Part shown: positions 8,028 through 16,475 of the stretch, piece after piece | How the letters are laid out: each line of letters begins with the position of its first letter | Position numbering within the stretch: position 1 is the first letter of the stretch | DNA from: an uncultured Cohaesibacter sp. | Lineage (GTDB): Bacteria > Pseudomonadota > Alphaproteobacteria > Rhizobiales > Cohaesibacteraceae | DNA length: 33,903 nt | Reading direction: 5' to 3' | NCBI RefSeq assembly: GCF_963662805.1 | Contig: NZ_OY759874.1 | Span: forward strand, 1-33,903 | The notes under the pieces: model-generated | What the model was told of the DNA's origin: nothing | The model's database searches: none | The model's input: the letters and a program-made list of their open reading frames with translations, nothing else | Position numbers and translations under genes: made by a program

Positions 8028-9102
8028 CGCTCTCTTTGAGGCCAGCCGAAAAGGTCTGATCGACGAAACCCAGGTGACGCCACTCTATGAGTTTCTGCTG
8101 GAGGCGGATAGTCGCGAGGTGGAGACTGCCGATCCCGAAGAGATGCATTTCGCCAAGGGCTTTCACGACATTTTCGTCTCCATTGGCCTCGGCATCCTGT
8201 TCACCGGCTATTTTGTCGGGCTCGGCTTTCTGATCGAAGGCAGTCCGGTTGGCCCGATCGGCATGTATTTCGGCGCTGCGGTCCTTTGCTGGCTTCTGGC
8301 GGAATGGTTCTCCAGAAAGCTTCGCCTGTCGCTACCCTCCATCCTGTTGACGGGTGGCTTCATGCTCAGTTTCTGGTTCGGTGCCGTCAATCTCGTCGGC
8401 TTTGTCGTGAAGGGAAATGCCGGGGACTGGTGGAGCATGACCTCCGGGTCTGATCTGTCGGCGCATGGCATCGCGGCCTCAATACCCTTTGTTCTGACGC
8501 TCTTGGCGGGCTGGGCCTTCTACAAGCGCTTCGCCGTTCCGATCACACCGGCCTTCATGGCCATGGCTGCCGGAATGCTGTGTTTTCTAGTGCTTGCCAT
8601 TCTTGACGAAGATCTTCTCGGCAACCTGCTCAACATTTGGCTGTTCCTTGTCGGGCTTGCCTGTTTTGGCCTTGCCCTGTTCTTTGATCGCAAGGATCCC
8701 TTGCGCAAGGGGTTGAACAGCGACAAGGCCTTCTGGCTGCATCTGGTGGCTGCGCCAATGATCGTTCATTCGGTGTTGTCGTTGGTCGCCGCGGTCGACA
8801 AGAATGCCATTGCCGCGTTTGTCACCATCGGCCTTGTGGTTCTCATTGCTCTGATTGCGCTGGTCATTGACCGTCGGGCGCTGCTCGCCTCGGCCATCAG
8901 CTATCTCGGTGTTGCCATCGGAGTGCTGCTCGCGACGATCAATCTGGGTGAAGCCACCGCCATTTCTCTTACTTTGCTTCTGCTTGGCGCCTTTGTGCTG
9001 ATGCTGGGATCGGGATGGACCTCCCTGCGCCGTAAGTTGCTGCGCCCCTATGCCAGCCACGCTTTCATGCACAAACTGCCGCCCGTCTCCCCTGAAAGGT
9101 AA
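8014..9102 (+). CDS. Polytopic membrane protein of unknown function
   Basis: 362 residues, not recognised. A soluble acidic N-terminus of about 50 residues (FEASRKGLIDETQVTPLYEFL) is followed by roughly ten hydrophobic spans, near residues 53-73, 79-97, 107-131, 152-170, 178-197, 206-224, 240-260, 266-286, 290-310 and 315-334. The C-terminal tail is short and basic. The organisation loosely resembles DUF2157-type membrane proteins, but I cannot confirm this. It starts inside the hslV 3' end (14-base overlap) and stops six bases before hslU, so it is translated between the two protease subunits. That position suggests co-expression with HslVU; a role in proteolysis is not shown. Confidence 0.85.
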   Translation: MLSRDALFEASRKGLIDETQVTPLYEFLLEADSREVETADPEEMHFAKGFHDIFVSIGLGILFTGYFVGLGFLIEGSPVGPIGMYFGAAVLCWLLAEWFSRKLRLSLPSILLTGGFMLSFWFGAVNLVGFVVKGNAGDWWSMTSGSDLSAHGIAASIPFVLTLLAGWAFYKRFAVPITPAFMAMAAGMLCFLVLAILDEDLLGNLLNIWLFLVGLACFGLALFFDRKDPLRKGLNSDKAFWLHLVAAPMIVHSVLSLVAAVDKNAIAAFVTIGLVVLIALIALVIDRRALLASAISYLGVAIGVLLATINLGEATAISLTLLLLGAFVLMLGSGWTSLRRKLLRPYASHAFMHKLPPVSPER

Positions 9103-9108
9103 TTCGCC

Positions 9109-10416
9109 ATGACCAATTTCTCCCCCCGCGAAATCGTCTCCGAGCTCGATCGCTTCATTGTCGGCCAGAAGGATGCCAAGCGGGCCGTCGCCATTGCCCT
9201 GCGCAATCGCTGGCGCAGACAGCAGCTTGATGAAGATCTGCGCGAAGAGGTTCTGCCGAAGAATATCCTGATGATTGGGCCGACCGGGGTTGGCAAGACC
9301 GAGATTTCCCGGCGGCTGGCTAAACTGGCCAATGCCCCCTTCATCAAGATCGAAGCGACCAAATTCACCGAAGTGGGCTATGTCGGTCGCGATGTCGACC
9401 AGATCGTGCGCGATCTGGTCGAGAGCGGGCTGATGTTGACACGCGAGGCGAAGCGCAAGCAGGTGCGGGCCGCAGCACATGGAGCCGCCGAAGAACGAGT
9501 GCTCGATGCTCTGGTGGGCCCCGGTGCAGGCCCGGCGACCCGCGACAGCTTCCGCAAGAAACTGAGGGACGGCCTGCTCGATGACAAGGAAATCGAGATC
9601 GAAGTGAAGGATACCTCCTCGCCGATGTCGAATTTCGAAATCCCCGGCATGCCCGGCGGATCGATGGGCGTGATGAACCTCTCGGATGTCTTCGGCAAGG
9701 CCTTTGGTGGCCGCACCAAGACCCGCAAGGTGAATGTCAAGGAGTCCTACGAGTTGCTGATCACGGAAGAATCCGACAAGCTGCTCGATGACGACCAAAT
9801 CATTTCGGAAGCGATTTCATTGGTGGAAAACAACGGTATTGTCTTCCTCGACGAGATTGACAAGATCTGCGCCCGTGAGGGGCGCGGGGGAGCGGATGTC
9901 TCGCGCGAAGGGGTACAGCGGGACCTGTTGCCGCTCATTGAAGGCACAACGGTGACGACCAAATATGGCCCGGTCAAAACCGACCATATCCTGTTCATCG
10001 CCTCAGGCGCCTTCCATGTCTCCAAGCCGTCCGACCTGTTGCCAGAGCTGCAAGGTCGTCTGCCAATCCGGGTGGAGCTCAGAGCCCTGACGAAGGAAGA
10101 TTTCCGCGCCATCCTGAAAGACACCGAGGCCAACCTGCCGAAACAATATTCGGCCCTGATGGCCACCGAGGAGGTGACCCTTTCGTTTGGTGACGATGCC
10201 ATCGAGACCATTGCCGACATTGCCGTGGATCTGAATGCGTCCGTTGAGAATATCGGTGCACGTCGCCTGCAGACCGTGATGGAGAAGATCCTTGAGGATA
10301 TCTCCTTCGAGGCACCGGATCGGGGCGGAGAGGTGATCGAAATCACCGGCGATTTCGTGCGGGAGCATGTGGGCGAGCTGGCCAAGAACACCGATCTCAG
10401 CCGCTATATCCTCTGA
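9109..10416 (+). CDS. hslU: HslU, ATPase subunit of the HslVU protease
   Basis: HslU is the AAA+ unfoldase that feeds HslV. The 435-residue product has Walker A GPTGVGKT at about 57-64, the GYVG pore loop at 90-93, the inserted I-domain (about 110-240, with GMPGGSMGVMNLSDVFG), and Walker B IVFLDEIDKI. Sensor and arginine-finger regions (RIPIRVELRALT, IGARRLQTVMEKILEDI) and the C-terminal DLSRYIL tail that docks into HslV are also present. AAAGG overlapping the upstream stop serves as ribosome site. It is the last gene of the hslV-membrane protein-hslU operon. Confidence 0.98.
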   Translation: MTNFSPREIVSELDRFIVGQKDAKRAVAIALRNRWRRQQLDEDLREEVLPKNILMIGPTGVGKTEISRRLAKLANAPFIKIEATKFTEVGYVGRDVDQIVRDLVESGLMLTREAKRKQVRAAAHGAAEERVLDALVGPGAGPATRDSFRKKLRDGLLDDKEIEIEVKDTSSPMSNFEIPGMPGGSMGVMNLSDVFGKAFGGRTKTRKVNVKESYELLITEESDKLLDDDQIISEAISLVENNGIVFLDEIDKICAREGRGGADVSREGVQRDLLPLIEGTTVTTKYGPVKTDHILFIASGAFHVSKPSDLLPELQGRLPIRVELRALTKEDFRAILKDTEANLPKQYSALMATEEVTLSFGDDAIETIADIAVDLNASVENIGARRLQTVMEKILEDISFEAPDRGGEVIEITGDFVREHVGELAKNTDLSRYIL

Positions 10417-10432
10417 TGATCCGAGAGTGAAC

Positions 10433-10494
10433 GCACCACGGGACCAACGCCTCCGAGGGCTGTGCGTGGTGCATTGAAGTGGGCGTCTGACGCC
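10433..10494. repeat. Inverted repeats between convergent hslU and XRE genes
   Basis: An 8-bp inverted repeat GCACCACG/CGTGGTGC (10433-10440, 10465-10472) and a small hairpin GGCGT-CTG-ACGCC (10482-10494) lie between the two converging stops. Neither has a T-run, so intrinsic termination is only a possibility. Confidence 0.35.
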
Positions 10495-10895
10495 TACAAT
10501 TGATCCCTAAGGTCGCGGCTGCCCAAGGCGCGATCTCGGGAAGAGGCCGCCCTGAGCTGCAGAATGAGGGAATCAAGGCTGTCGCCGGACAATTGGCCGA
10601 TGCGGTCGGCAAGCAGGTTGGCAAGTTCTGTTGCGCGCGGGTCAAGCCCCGCGGTTCTGACGGTTGGATTCGGATCCGAAATTTCCGCAAGCCGTTGCAG
10701 CTCTTCGGCTTCATCCCAGATAACATTGAAATAGGCGATGATGCGCTGGATGAGAAACCAGGTCGGTTTGCCGCGCTTGCCATGCTCCAGCGCGGACAGA
10801 TAGGCGCTGGACACATCGAGACGTTCGGCCATTTCCTTGAGGGAAATGTTGCGCGCCCGGCGCATGCGTCTCAGTTTTGCACCAAAGGGTGTCAT
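10494..10895 (-). CDS. XRE-family helix-turn-helix regulator
   Basis: 133 residues. The N-terminal 60 form a Cro/C1-type DNA-binding domain: FGAKLRRMRRARNISLKEMAERLDVSSAYLSALEHGKRGKP, with a clear helix-turn-helix at about 20-41. The rest is a predicted helical tail (VIWDEAEELQRLAEISDPNPTVRT...) rich in Leu and Arg, probably for dimerisation. The target is unknown. It is transcribed from the same strand as the Smr gene 38 bases upstream and may belong to the mltA-smr unit. Short XRE regulators next to smr/mltA are common in Rhizobiales genomes, suggesting a core regulator rather than a phage repressor. Confidence 0.88.
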   Translation of the reverse strand: MTPFGAKLRRMRRARNISLKEMAERLDVSSAYLSALEHGKRGKPTWFLIQRIIAYFNVIWDEAEELQRLAEISDPNPTVRTAGLDPRATELANLLADRIGQLSGDSLDSLILQLRAASSRDRALGSRDLRDQL

Positions 10896-10933
10896 GATGT
10901 CTTTTCCCCGGGGCCAACCAGCCCAAGATAATC

Positions 10934-11563
10934 TTAACCTCGCGTTTTGTTACGCTTTCTGAGGCGGATGTGCAAGGCTCCAGCCCCGCCAAGGACCGGA
11001 TGGGCCTCTTCGAACCCGACGATGATCGAGCGGATTCCCGGCTCGGACAGCCATTGCGGGACCACGCGGCGCAAGACGCCTTTTTCGCGATCAATGGAAT
11101 AGGCCTCGTCAGAGCCTCTACTGCCCTTGCCCGTGATGACAAGCACATGCTTGCAGCCTCGGGCATGACTGGAGCGCAGGAAGCCGAAGAGGGCGTTGTG
11201 GGCCTCTGTCTGGGTCATGCCATGGAGGTCGAGGCGGGCGTCGATGGAACTTCGCCCCTTGACGATACGCTTCTTCTCGTTCCTGTCGATGGCGCTGAGT
11301 GGTGGCGTGCCCGAGAGGCGCTTTGCTTCTCCTCCGATGATCCCGCGCTCCTGCAAGGCCCTCAGTTCGGCCTCACTGGCCTTGCGGCGCTGCACGGGAT
11401 GCTCAGGATCGGGCTGATTGTCCGCTGGTTTGGCGCGTTTGCTCTCAATGGTCTCGATGAGAGCCTTCAACTCGGCGGATTTTCCCTCCATCGGCGTGAT
11501 CGACTGGGTCACCTTTTGCCAGATTTTCAGATCCTTGCGGCTGAGGGCGGGCTTTCTAGCCAT
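10934..11563 (-). CDS. Smr-domain protein
   Basis: 209 residues with a charged N-terminal half of unknown role and a C-terminal Smr (small MutS-related) domain from about residue 105: RLDLHGMTQTEAHNAL, VLVITGKGSRGS, LRRVVPQWLSEP and GGAGALHIRLRK. Smr domains bind nucleic acid and several have nicking or RNA-cleaving activity; LDLHGMT and TGKG are the conserved signature elements. The start ATG overlaps the mltA stop by 8 bases and is preceded by a strong GGAGGGA ribosome site, so translation is coupled to mltA. The stand-alone form without MutS domains is typical of Proteobacteria. Its specific function is not known from sequence. Confidence 0.93.
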   Translation of the reverse strand: MARKPALSRKDLKIWQKVTQSITPMEGKSAELKALIETIESKRAKPADNQPDPEHPVQRRKASEAELRALQERGIIGGEAKRLSGTPPLSAIDRNEKKRIVKGRSSIDARLDLHGMTQTEAHNALFGFLRSSHARGCKHVLVITGKGSRGSDEAYSIDREKGVLRRVVPQWLSEPGIRSIIVGFEEAHPVLGGAGALHIRLRKRNKTRG

Positions 11564-12677
11564 GGGTCCCTCCCGCTTCCGTCTCTTCTGTAGACCGCGG
11601 CATCAGGCAGACAAAACGTGTTGCCTGTTTCAACTGCCCCGCCAAATGTCCGGCCTCACGGCCCGAGCCCGTAAAGAGGTCTCCGCGTGCTGGGCCCTTG
11701 ATGGCCGATCCCGTATCATGAGCGAAAACCAGCTGGGTGAAGGGATGCCCCCCTGCTTCTTCCGGCAGGCTGCTTTCGATCCAGAAGGGGGTTCCGAAGG
11801 TATGGACATGGCGGTCGACCGCGATGCTGCGCATGGGAATCAGGGGCACCCCTGCGGCGGCAATCGGACCTTTCTCTCCTGTATCATCTTGCGTAAAGGG
11901 AATTTCCTTGAAGAAGATATAGGACGGGTTTTCCGCCAACAGCGCCAGTCCGTGCGGGCCCTGAGCTTCGATATGGTCCATCATGGCATCCATCGAAATG
12001 CTGTCAGCGGTAAAAATGCCTCTCTCGATCAGCAGCTTGCCGATGGACTTGTAGGGGTGGCCCGACTTGCCGTCAAAGCCGACGCGCAGGCTCGATCCAT
12101 CCTCCAGGACGATCCGAGCTGAGCCCTGAATGTGAACGATGTAGGCTTCATGCGGACTTCTCAGCCAGACGAGTTCGAGCCCTTCACCATCCAGTCCGCC
12201 GGCCATCACCTCCTTGCGGCTGAGATGAAAGCCGAGGCCCTTAGCCGTTTTCCTTGCGAAACTGGTCTCGGTGGTAAAACCAGCCGCGAGCGCTTCTGCC
12301 TCGCTGAGGGCAACCAGATCAGCGGGTCGTTTGTGGAGTGGCGTCGCGAAGTCTTCACTTTTGTGACGACTGCCTTCAAACACCGGCTCATAATAGCCGG
12401 TCAGAAGTCCGAGACCCTCGATGGCAACTGGCGTGAAGTGCGCTTCAAAGAAATCTCTGGCCTCGTTGCTGCCAAGACCTTCCTGCATCAGGGCCGCTCT
12501 GGCGATGGCCAGCAGATCCTCGGCGTGAGCGCTGCCGTCCCGCGAGGTGGGAGGGCGCTTCAGTATCGCCCGGGCCGACGCACAAAAGGCGGCAAACGCC
12601 GCCTCATGATCGTGAGAGGTCCAGCCAGCGAGGTCGGCAAAAGGAATATTTGTGCGACCTGCCATCAGCTGCGACAC
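11556..12677 (-). CDS. mltA: Lytic murein transglycosylase A
   Basis: MltA cleaves the glycan strands of peptidoglycan, forming 1,6-anhydro-muramyl ends. The 373-residue product has the MltA domain with LLTGYYEPVFEGS and the beta-barrel region HIQGSARIVLEDG. The C-terminal 3D domain carries catalytic aspartates in VFAHDTGSAIKGPARGDLFTG. No signal peptide or lipobox is visible at the annotated start (GTG 12677, or ATG four codons later with AGAGG upstream). Rhizobial homologues are likewise often annotated without one, so export is unclear. It heads the mltA-smr-xre run, 80 bases after the Tim44-like gene. Confidence 0.93.
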   Translation of the reverse strand: MSQLMAGRTNIPFADLAGWTSHDHEAAFAAFCASARAILKRPPTSRDGSAHAEDLLAIARAALMQEGLGSNEARDFFEAHFTPVAIEGLGLLTGYYEPVFEGSRHKSEDFATPLHKRPADLVALSEAEALAAGFTTETSFARKTAKGLGFHLSRKEVMAGGLDGEGLELVWLRSPHEAYIVHIQGSARIVLEDGSSLRVGFDGKSGHPYKSIGKLLIERGIFTADSISMDAMMDHIEAQGPHGLALLAENPSYIFFKEIPFTQDDTGEKGPIAAAGVPLIPMRSIAVDRHVHTFGTPFWIESSLPEEAGGHPFTQLVFAHDTGSAIKGPARGDLFTGSGREAGHLAGQLKQATRFVCLMPRSTEETEAGGTHG

Positions 12678-12757
12678 CTCTTGTTGTTTTTCTCTATCTC
12701 AAAGCGGATCAGTTTCCGCTGCGGTTTCTGCCCCCTCAGATCCGGTCCGTCAACCGG

Positions 12758-13480
12758 TTATTGCGCTGATTCGGTTCCAATCAGCTTCCAGTTCGGGTTC
12801 CGGCTGGTGATATCGCGACTAAATGTCCAGATGTCGGTCACTTCATCAATGGCGTTCGGATCGCCCTCGATGACATGGCCGATCTCATCCTTAGTGCAGG
12901 AGGTGATGGAGGACACGAAGCGCACGGTGATCTGTGCTTCCTTGCCTTCCACTTCCGCCTCGACGATGGACGATTTGTTGATGCCGATGAAGGTGAACTC
13001 GACACGCAGCTTCTGGGCTTCGCGCTCATCGAGCGCCTGACTGAAACCGTTGAAGACATCGGCTGCCAGCAGCTTCTTAAGGGTCTTGCGATCCCCTTGA
13101 GCATAGGCGGTTACAATCATTTCGTAAGCGACACGAGCCCCGGCAACAAAGCCTTCCGGGTCGAAATTTTTGTCAAGCGACATGAGCTGGGTGAGGGCGG
13201 CATTGAGGCTTGAGCCTTCCGGCGCGATCTTCTCGAGGCGCTTTGCCTTTTCATCCTCGCTGTCCGATGAGACTGGCCGCTCGGGCAGAGAGATGACATT
13301 GTCGCCCACATCATCCGGTTCGGGGGCCTTTTTCTCGCGTGACTTGTCCGGCTCGGAATAGGGATCATAAGGATCGCGTTCATTGCCTGTCCGGGTTCCC
13401 AAGACATCGCGCAGACGCATAAACAGAACGACCGCGATAACGAGGAAGATTATCGTAATGAAATCGAAGGATTCGAACAT
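12758..13480 (-). CDS. Tim44/TimA-like membrane-anchored protein
   Basis: 240 residues from ATG 13480, which has AGGGA 8 bases upstream; the longer open frame reaching 14074 is antisense shadow of the fxsA-like gene. A single N-terminal membrane anchor (FITIIFLVIAVVLFMRL, about 7-23) is followed by a charged low-complexity linker. The C-terminal Tim44-like domain starts near residue 95 (FDPEGFVAGARVAYEMIVTAYAQGD) and includes DIWTFSRDITSRNPNWKLIGT. Bacterial TimA proteins are homologues of the mitochondrial import motor adaptor Tim44, and their role is membrane-associated and not well established. It is divergent from the fxsA-like gene and close to secB, which is usual in Rhizobiales. Confidence 0.92.
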   Translation of the reverse strand: MFESFDFITIIFLVIAVVLFMRLRDVLGTRTGNERDPYDPYSEPDKSREKKAPEPDDVGDNVISLPERPVSSDSEDEKAKRLEKIAPEGSSLNAALTQLMSLDKNFDPEGFVAGARVAYEMIVTAYAQGDRKTLKKLLAADVFNGFSQALDEREAQKLRVEFTFIGINKSSIVEAEVEGKEAQITVRFVSSITSCTKDEIGHVIEGDPNAIDEVTDIWTFSRDITSRNPNWKLIGTESAQ

Positions 13481-13633
13481 AGGCTTTCCCTGGATCCTTG
13501 GTTTTTTGCAGAAAGGACCTGCAAGTCTCATAATTCTTTCTATATGTAGGGGAGGGTGCTTTGCAATTCCAGAAATGAAGCAGCCTGTACCGCTGAAAAA
13601 ACACAAGACTTTTAGGGAGTCACCCGAATTTCC

Positions 13634-14236
13634 ATGAACAGGTCGCTTTTTCCCTTCGTTCCGTTCCTGCTTCTCGTCATTCCAGTTCTGGAAATCGGGG
13701 TGTTCATCATCGTTGGTGGGCAGATCGGCGTGCTTTATACCCTTCTGGGAATCGTGCTCACGGCTTTTATCGGCACCGTGCTGCTGCGGCAGCAGGGGTT
13801 TGCCCTTCTCGCTCAGGCGCAGTCGCAGATGGATCAGGGCAAGATCCCGGGCAAGGAGCTTGCCCAAGGGGTGATGCTGCTGGCTGCGGGCCTGTTGCTG
13901 CTGACACCTGGCTTTGTGACGGACACCATCGGCTTCCTGTTGCTCGTGCCGTCCATTCGGGATCTCATTTTCCATAGCATCAAGAACCGCATGGTGGTGA
14001 CCGGCATGCAGGGTCAGAGCGGATTTTCGTCCCATACCTATGGCCGGACGGGTGGCACCTATTATGAGAGCCACACCTATGGCTCTCGTCCGGGCCCGCG
14101 TTCATCGGATCCGTCGATCATTGATCTTGATGCAGACGACTTTGACGAGGTGACCAATCGCGACGCGATTTCTTCTGACAAGCGGGACGATGACAGCGCC
14201 CCCAAACGCGGCGGAACGCCTTGGGGGAAATCCTGA
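13634..14236 (+). CDS. fxsA: FxsA-like membrane protein
   Basis: 200 residues. The FxsA domain occupies the first 125: hydrophobic spans in FPFVPFLLLVIPVLEIGVFI, GVLYTLLGIVLTAFIGTVLL and MLLAAGLLLLTPGFVTD with the conserved LTPGFVTD motif, then LLLVPSIRDLI. The remainder is a polar tail rich in Gly, Tyr, Ser and Asp, which varies in the family. FxsA in E. coli suppresses F-exclusion of phage T7; the normal role is unknown. It is divergent from the Tim44-like gene (153-base shared promoter region) and 186 bases ahead of secB. Confidence 0.9.
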   Translation: MNRSLFPFVPFLLLVIPVLEIGVFIIVGGQIGVLYTLLGIVLTAFIGTVLLRQQGFALLAQAQSQMDQGKIPGKELAQGVMLLAAGLLLLTPGFVTDTIGFLLLVPSIRDLIFHSIKNRMVVTGMQGQSGFSSHTYGRTGGTYYESHTYGSRPGPRSSDPSIIDLDADDFDEVTNRDAISSDKRDDDSAPKRGGTPWGKS

Positions 14237-14422
14237 GCCTTTGAGGCTTTTCCCACACTGTCACAGATTGATCGTATAAACGTGGGCAAATTCGCCCAAA
14301 TGCACGACCCGTGCGGGGGCTTCGCCTTGTTTCGATCCCGCCAGCATGCTAGGCGCATAGGGAATCGGATTTTTCAATGAAATCCCAATCCGTCTCAACT
14401 CAAGCTATCAGGGAAGAGTTTC

Positions 14423-14920
14423 ATGAGCGACGCACAAGAAAATGGTGCCAAACAAGGCCAGGATCTCCAGATGCCCGGCCTGCGCATTCTGGCGCAATAT
14501 ACCAAGGATTTGTCTTTCGAGAACCCGAACGCTCCCGACTCCCTGCGTCCGCGCGAAAAATCTCCTGAAATCAACGTCCAGATCAACGTCAATGCAACGC
14601 CATTGTCCGAGACCGAGTTCGAAGCCGAACTGACCCTCAATGCGACGGCCAAAGACGGCGAGACCACGATGTTCAACGTCGAGCTGCTTTACGCCGGCGT
14701 TTTCTCGATCTCCAACGTGCCGCAGGAACAGCTGCACCCGTTCGTGATGATCGAATGCCCGCGCATGCTGTTCCCGTTTGCCCGCCAGATCATTTCCGAT
14801 GCGACCGCTCGCGGTGGTTTCCCGCCGCTGAATGTAGATCCGATCGACTTTGCTGCTCTTTATCGTCAGCGCATGATGGAACTGGCCGCTCAGGAACAGG
14901 CCAAGCAGCCGACCCAATAA
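14423..14920 (+). CDS. secB: Protein-export chaperone SecB
   Basis: SecB is a tetrameric cytosolic chaperone that holds preproteins unfolded and delivers them to SecA. The 165-residue product has the conserved YTKDLSFENPNAP strand, the INVQINVNATPLSETEFEAELTL core split by usual variation, the GVFSISN segment, and LHPFVMIECPRMLFPFARQIISDATARGGFPPLNVDPIDFAALY. AGGGAAGAG precedes the ATG by about 5-13 bases. It is followed by a strong terminator that also serves convergent dnaQ. Confidence 0.98.
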   Translation: MSDAQENGAKQGQDLQMPGLRILAQYTKDLSFENPNAPDSLRPREKSPEINVQINVNATPLSETEFEAELTLNATAKDGETTMFNVELLYAGVFSISNVPQEQLHPFVMIECPRMLFPFARQIISDATARGGFPPLNVDPIDFAALYRQRMMELAAQEQAKQPTQ

Positions 14921-14939
14921 GCGGTTGAAATAGAATATC

Positions 14940-14976
14940 AAAAAAGCCGGCTGATGGAGTGTCAGCCGGCTTTTTT
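14940..14976. terminator. Bidirectional terminator between secB and dnaQ
   Basis: A perfect 15-bp stem (14940-14954 with 14962-14976) with a 7-base loop. The core is GCCGGCTGA/TCAGCCGGC, flanked by six A on one side and six T on the other, so it works on both strands. Confidence 0.93.
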
Positions 14977-15008
14977 ATTGTCCGATGAATCTCGAGAAAA
15001 CCCGATCT

Positions 15009-15024
15009 GGTTTCACGTGAATCC
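15009..15024. other. parS-like site, left of the origin candidate
   Basis: TTTCACGTGAATCC core within a 16-mer that matches the canonical TGTTTCACGTGAAACA at 13 positions. It lies in the secB-dnaQ convergent gap, just past the dnaQ stop, about 4 kb from the origin candidate. Expected ParB binding site. Confidence 0.7.
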
Positions 15025-15058
15025 ATTTTCGGATTTTCGCTGGATTTGCAAGACAGCG

Positions 15059-15805
15059 TTAACTCTGGGGCTGGTCTTCCGCTTCACTCTGAGGCAGGAA
15101 TTGCGCCCAGAGCTTGTCGCCCTTGACCTCTTCGAGAAATGTCATGTGCCGCTCGATTTCCTCAGAACTGAGGCGAGGCTTCAGCGGGGAGGGGCGTTGT
15201 TTTGCCGCCTGCCTACGTCTTGCTCCACCCTCGCCCTCGCCTGATGAATTCAGGTCCTGTTCCTCACCGGACAACAAAAGGCTGGTCTGGCGACCGCCGA
15301 TCAGCTCGAGATAGACGTCAGCGAGGATCTCACTATCGAGCAAAGCGCCGTGGAGGGTTCGTTTGGTGTTGTCGATGCTGAAGCGGCTGCACAATGCATC
15401 AAGGCTGTTGGGGCCGGCGGGGAATCGCTGGCGTGCAATCACTAGGGTATCGAGGACCATATCGTCCTGAATGGTTGGAAACCCGGCCTTTTCCAGCTCC
15501 CAGTTGAGGAATTTGACGTCGAAACGCGCATTGTGCGCGATGATCACCGTGTCCTTGATGAAATCGTGGAAGGCTTGCGCGATTTCGGCAAATTTCGGCT
15601 TGTCCGAGAGAAATTCCTCCGACAGCCCATGAATCTTGAAGGCCTCTTCGGGCATATCCCGTTCGGGATTGATATAGACGTGGAAATTGTTTTCGGTCGG
15701 CAGATGGTTGATCAGTTCGACACAGCCGATTTCCACCACGCGGTCCCCGGTGAAAGGATCAAGGCCTGTTGTTTCCGTATCGAAGACAATTTCCCTTAGC
15801 GCCAT
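15059..15805 (-). CDS. dnaQ: DNA polymerase III epsilon subunit (3'-5' proofreading exonuclease)
   Basis: DnaQ proofreads for the replicative polymerase. The 248-residue product has ExoI DTETTGL (Asp9, Glu11), ExoII HNARFDVKFL (Asp96) and ExoIII-epsilon HGALLDSE (His152, Asp157), the DEDDh set. The C-terminal part (about 175-248) is a charged linker followed by a short helical segment, as in other epsilon subunits, where it binds the polymerase alpha subunit. It is the last gene of the minus-strand maf-aroE-coaE-dnaQ run, 65 bases after coaE, and ends at a bidirectional terminator. The coaE-dnaQ-secB neighbourhood is conserved in Rhizobiales. Confidence 0.97.
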   Translation of the reverse strand: MALREIVFDTETTGLDPFTGDRVVEIGCVELINHLPTENNFHVYINPERDMPEEAFKIHGLSEEFLSDKPKFAEIAQAFHDFIKDTVIIAHNARFDVKFLNWELEKAGFPTIQDDMVLDTLVIARQRFPAGPNSLDALCSRFSIDNTKRTLHGALLDSEILADVYLELIGGRQTSLLLSGEEQDLNSSGEGEGGARRRQAAKQRPSPLKPRLSSEEIERHMTFLEEVKGDKLWAQFLPQSEAEDQPQS

Positions 15806-15870
15806 TTTTCCAGTCAGCCTTCTTCCATATTCTTGGGCAAATCACTTGCCTCACTCGAACAAAGTATCGG

Positions 15871-16473
15871 TTATTCGCTCTGAAGAGCAAAGCGGCTTTT
15901 GATATCCTTGAGCACTTCGTCCACCTGCTGTTCGGTTTCATCGAGGGTAAGGCCGGTGTCGATGACATAGTCCGCTCTTTGCCGCTTTTCCGCATCGGGT
16001 ATCTGCTTGGCCTTGATGGCGTCGAACTTCTCCGCTGTCATGCCCGGACGGGCAAGAACCCTTTGCCGCTGCACGTCTTCTGGTGCGGAGACAACAACGA
16101 CGGCATCGAACCTCTCATCCGACCCAGTCTCGAAAAGAAGCGGGATATCAACGAGGACCAGTTTGGCTCCGGCCTCTTCTGATCGCTGATAGAAGCGATG
16201 TTCGCGCTCGCGAACCAGCGGGTGAATGATGGCTTCAAGACGCTTCATGGCGTCTGGATTGCCGATCACATGGCGAGAAAGCTCAGCGCGATCGACGCCG
16301 TCCGGCCCAGTGGTTGCGGGAAAGGCGGCTTCAATGAGCGGCACCGCCTCGGATCGATAGAGCTCGTGCACGGCGGCATCGGCGTCATGCAGCGGGCAGC
16401 CTCTTTTCTCGAACATCGCACCAACAGTTGATTTGCCCATGCCGATGGAGCCGGTCAATCCGATCTTTATCAT
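15871..16473 (-). CDS. coaE: Dephospho-CoA kinase
   Basis: CoaE phosphorylates the 3'-hydroxyl of dephospho-CoA, the last step of coenzyme A synthesis. The 200-residue product has the P-loop GSIGMGKST (8-16), the DADAAVHELY segment, the IIHPLVRE motif, VDIPLLFETG, and the lid region with RQRVLARPGMTAEKFDAIKAKQIPDAEKRQRADYVIDTG. Two bases separate its ATG from the aroE stop, so the two are surely co-transcribed. It is the second CoA-pathway gene in the window besides coaA. Confidence 0.98.
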   Translation of the reverse strand: MIKIGLTGSIGMGKSTVGAMFEKRGCPLHDADAAVHELYRSEAVPLIEAAFPATTGPDGVDRAELSRHVIGNPDAMKRLEAIIHPLVREREHRFYQRSEEAGAKLVLVDIPLLFETGSDERFDAVVVVSAPEDVQRQRVLARPGMTAEKFDAIKAKQIPDAEKRQRADYVIDTGLTLDETEQQVDEVLKDIKSRFALQSE

Positions 16474-16475
16474 GA

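Noticed and set aside
8587..9798. 403-codon minus-strand open frame
   Set aside because: Antisense to the membrane-protein gene and hslU; no family features.
10494..10895. XRE regulator as a phage repressor or toxin-antitoxin partner
   Set aside because: No toxin-like gene or phage gene is adjacent; it lies in a core smr-mltA context.
13481..14074. N-terminal extension of the Tim44-like frame
   Set aside because: The upstream 198 codons are antisense to the fxsA-like gene; the membrane anchor and ribosome site mark the true start at 13480.
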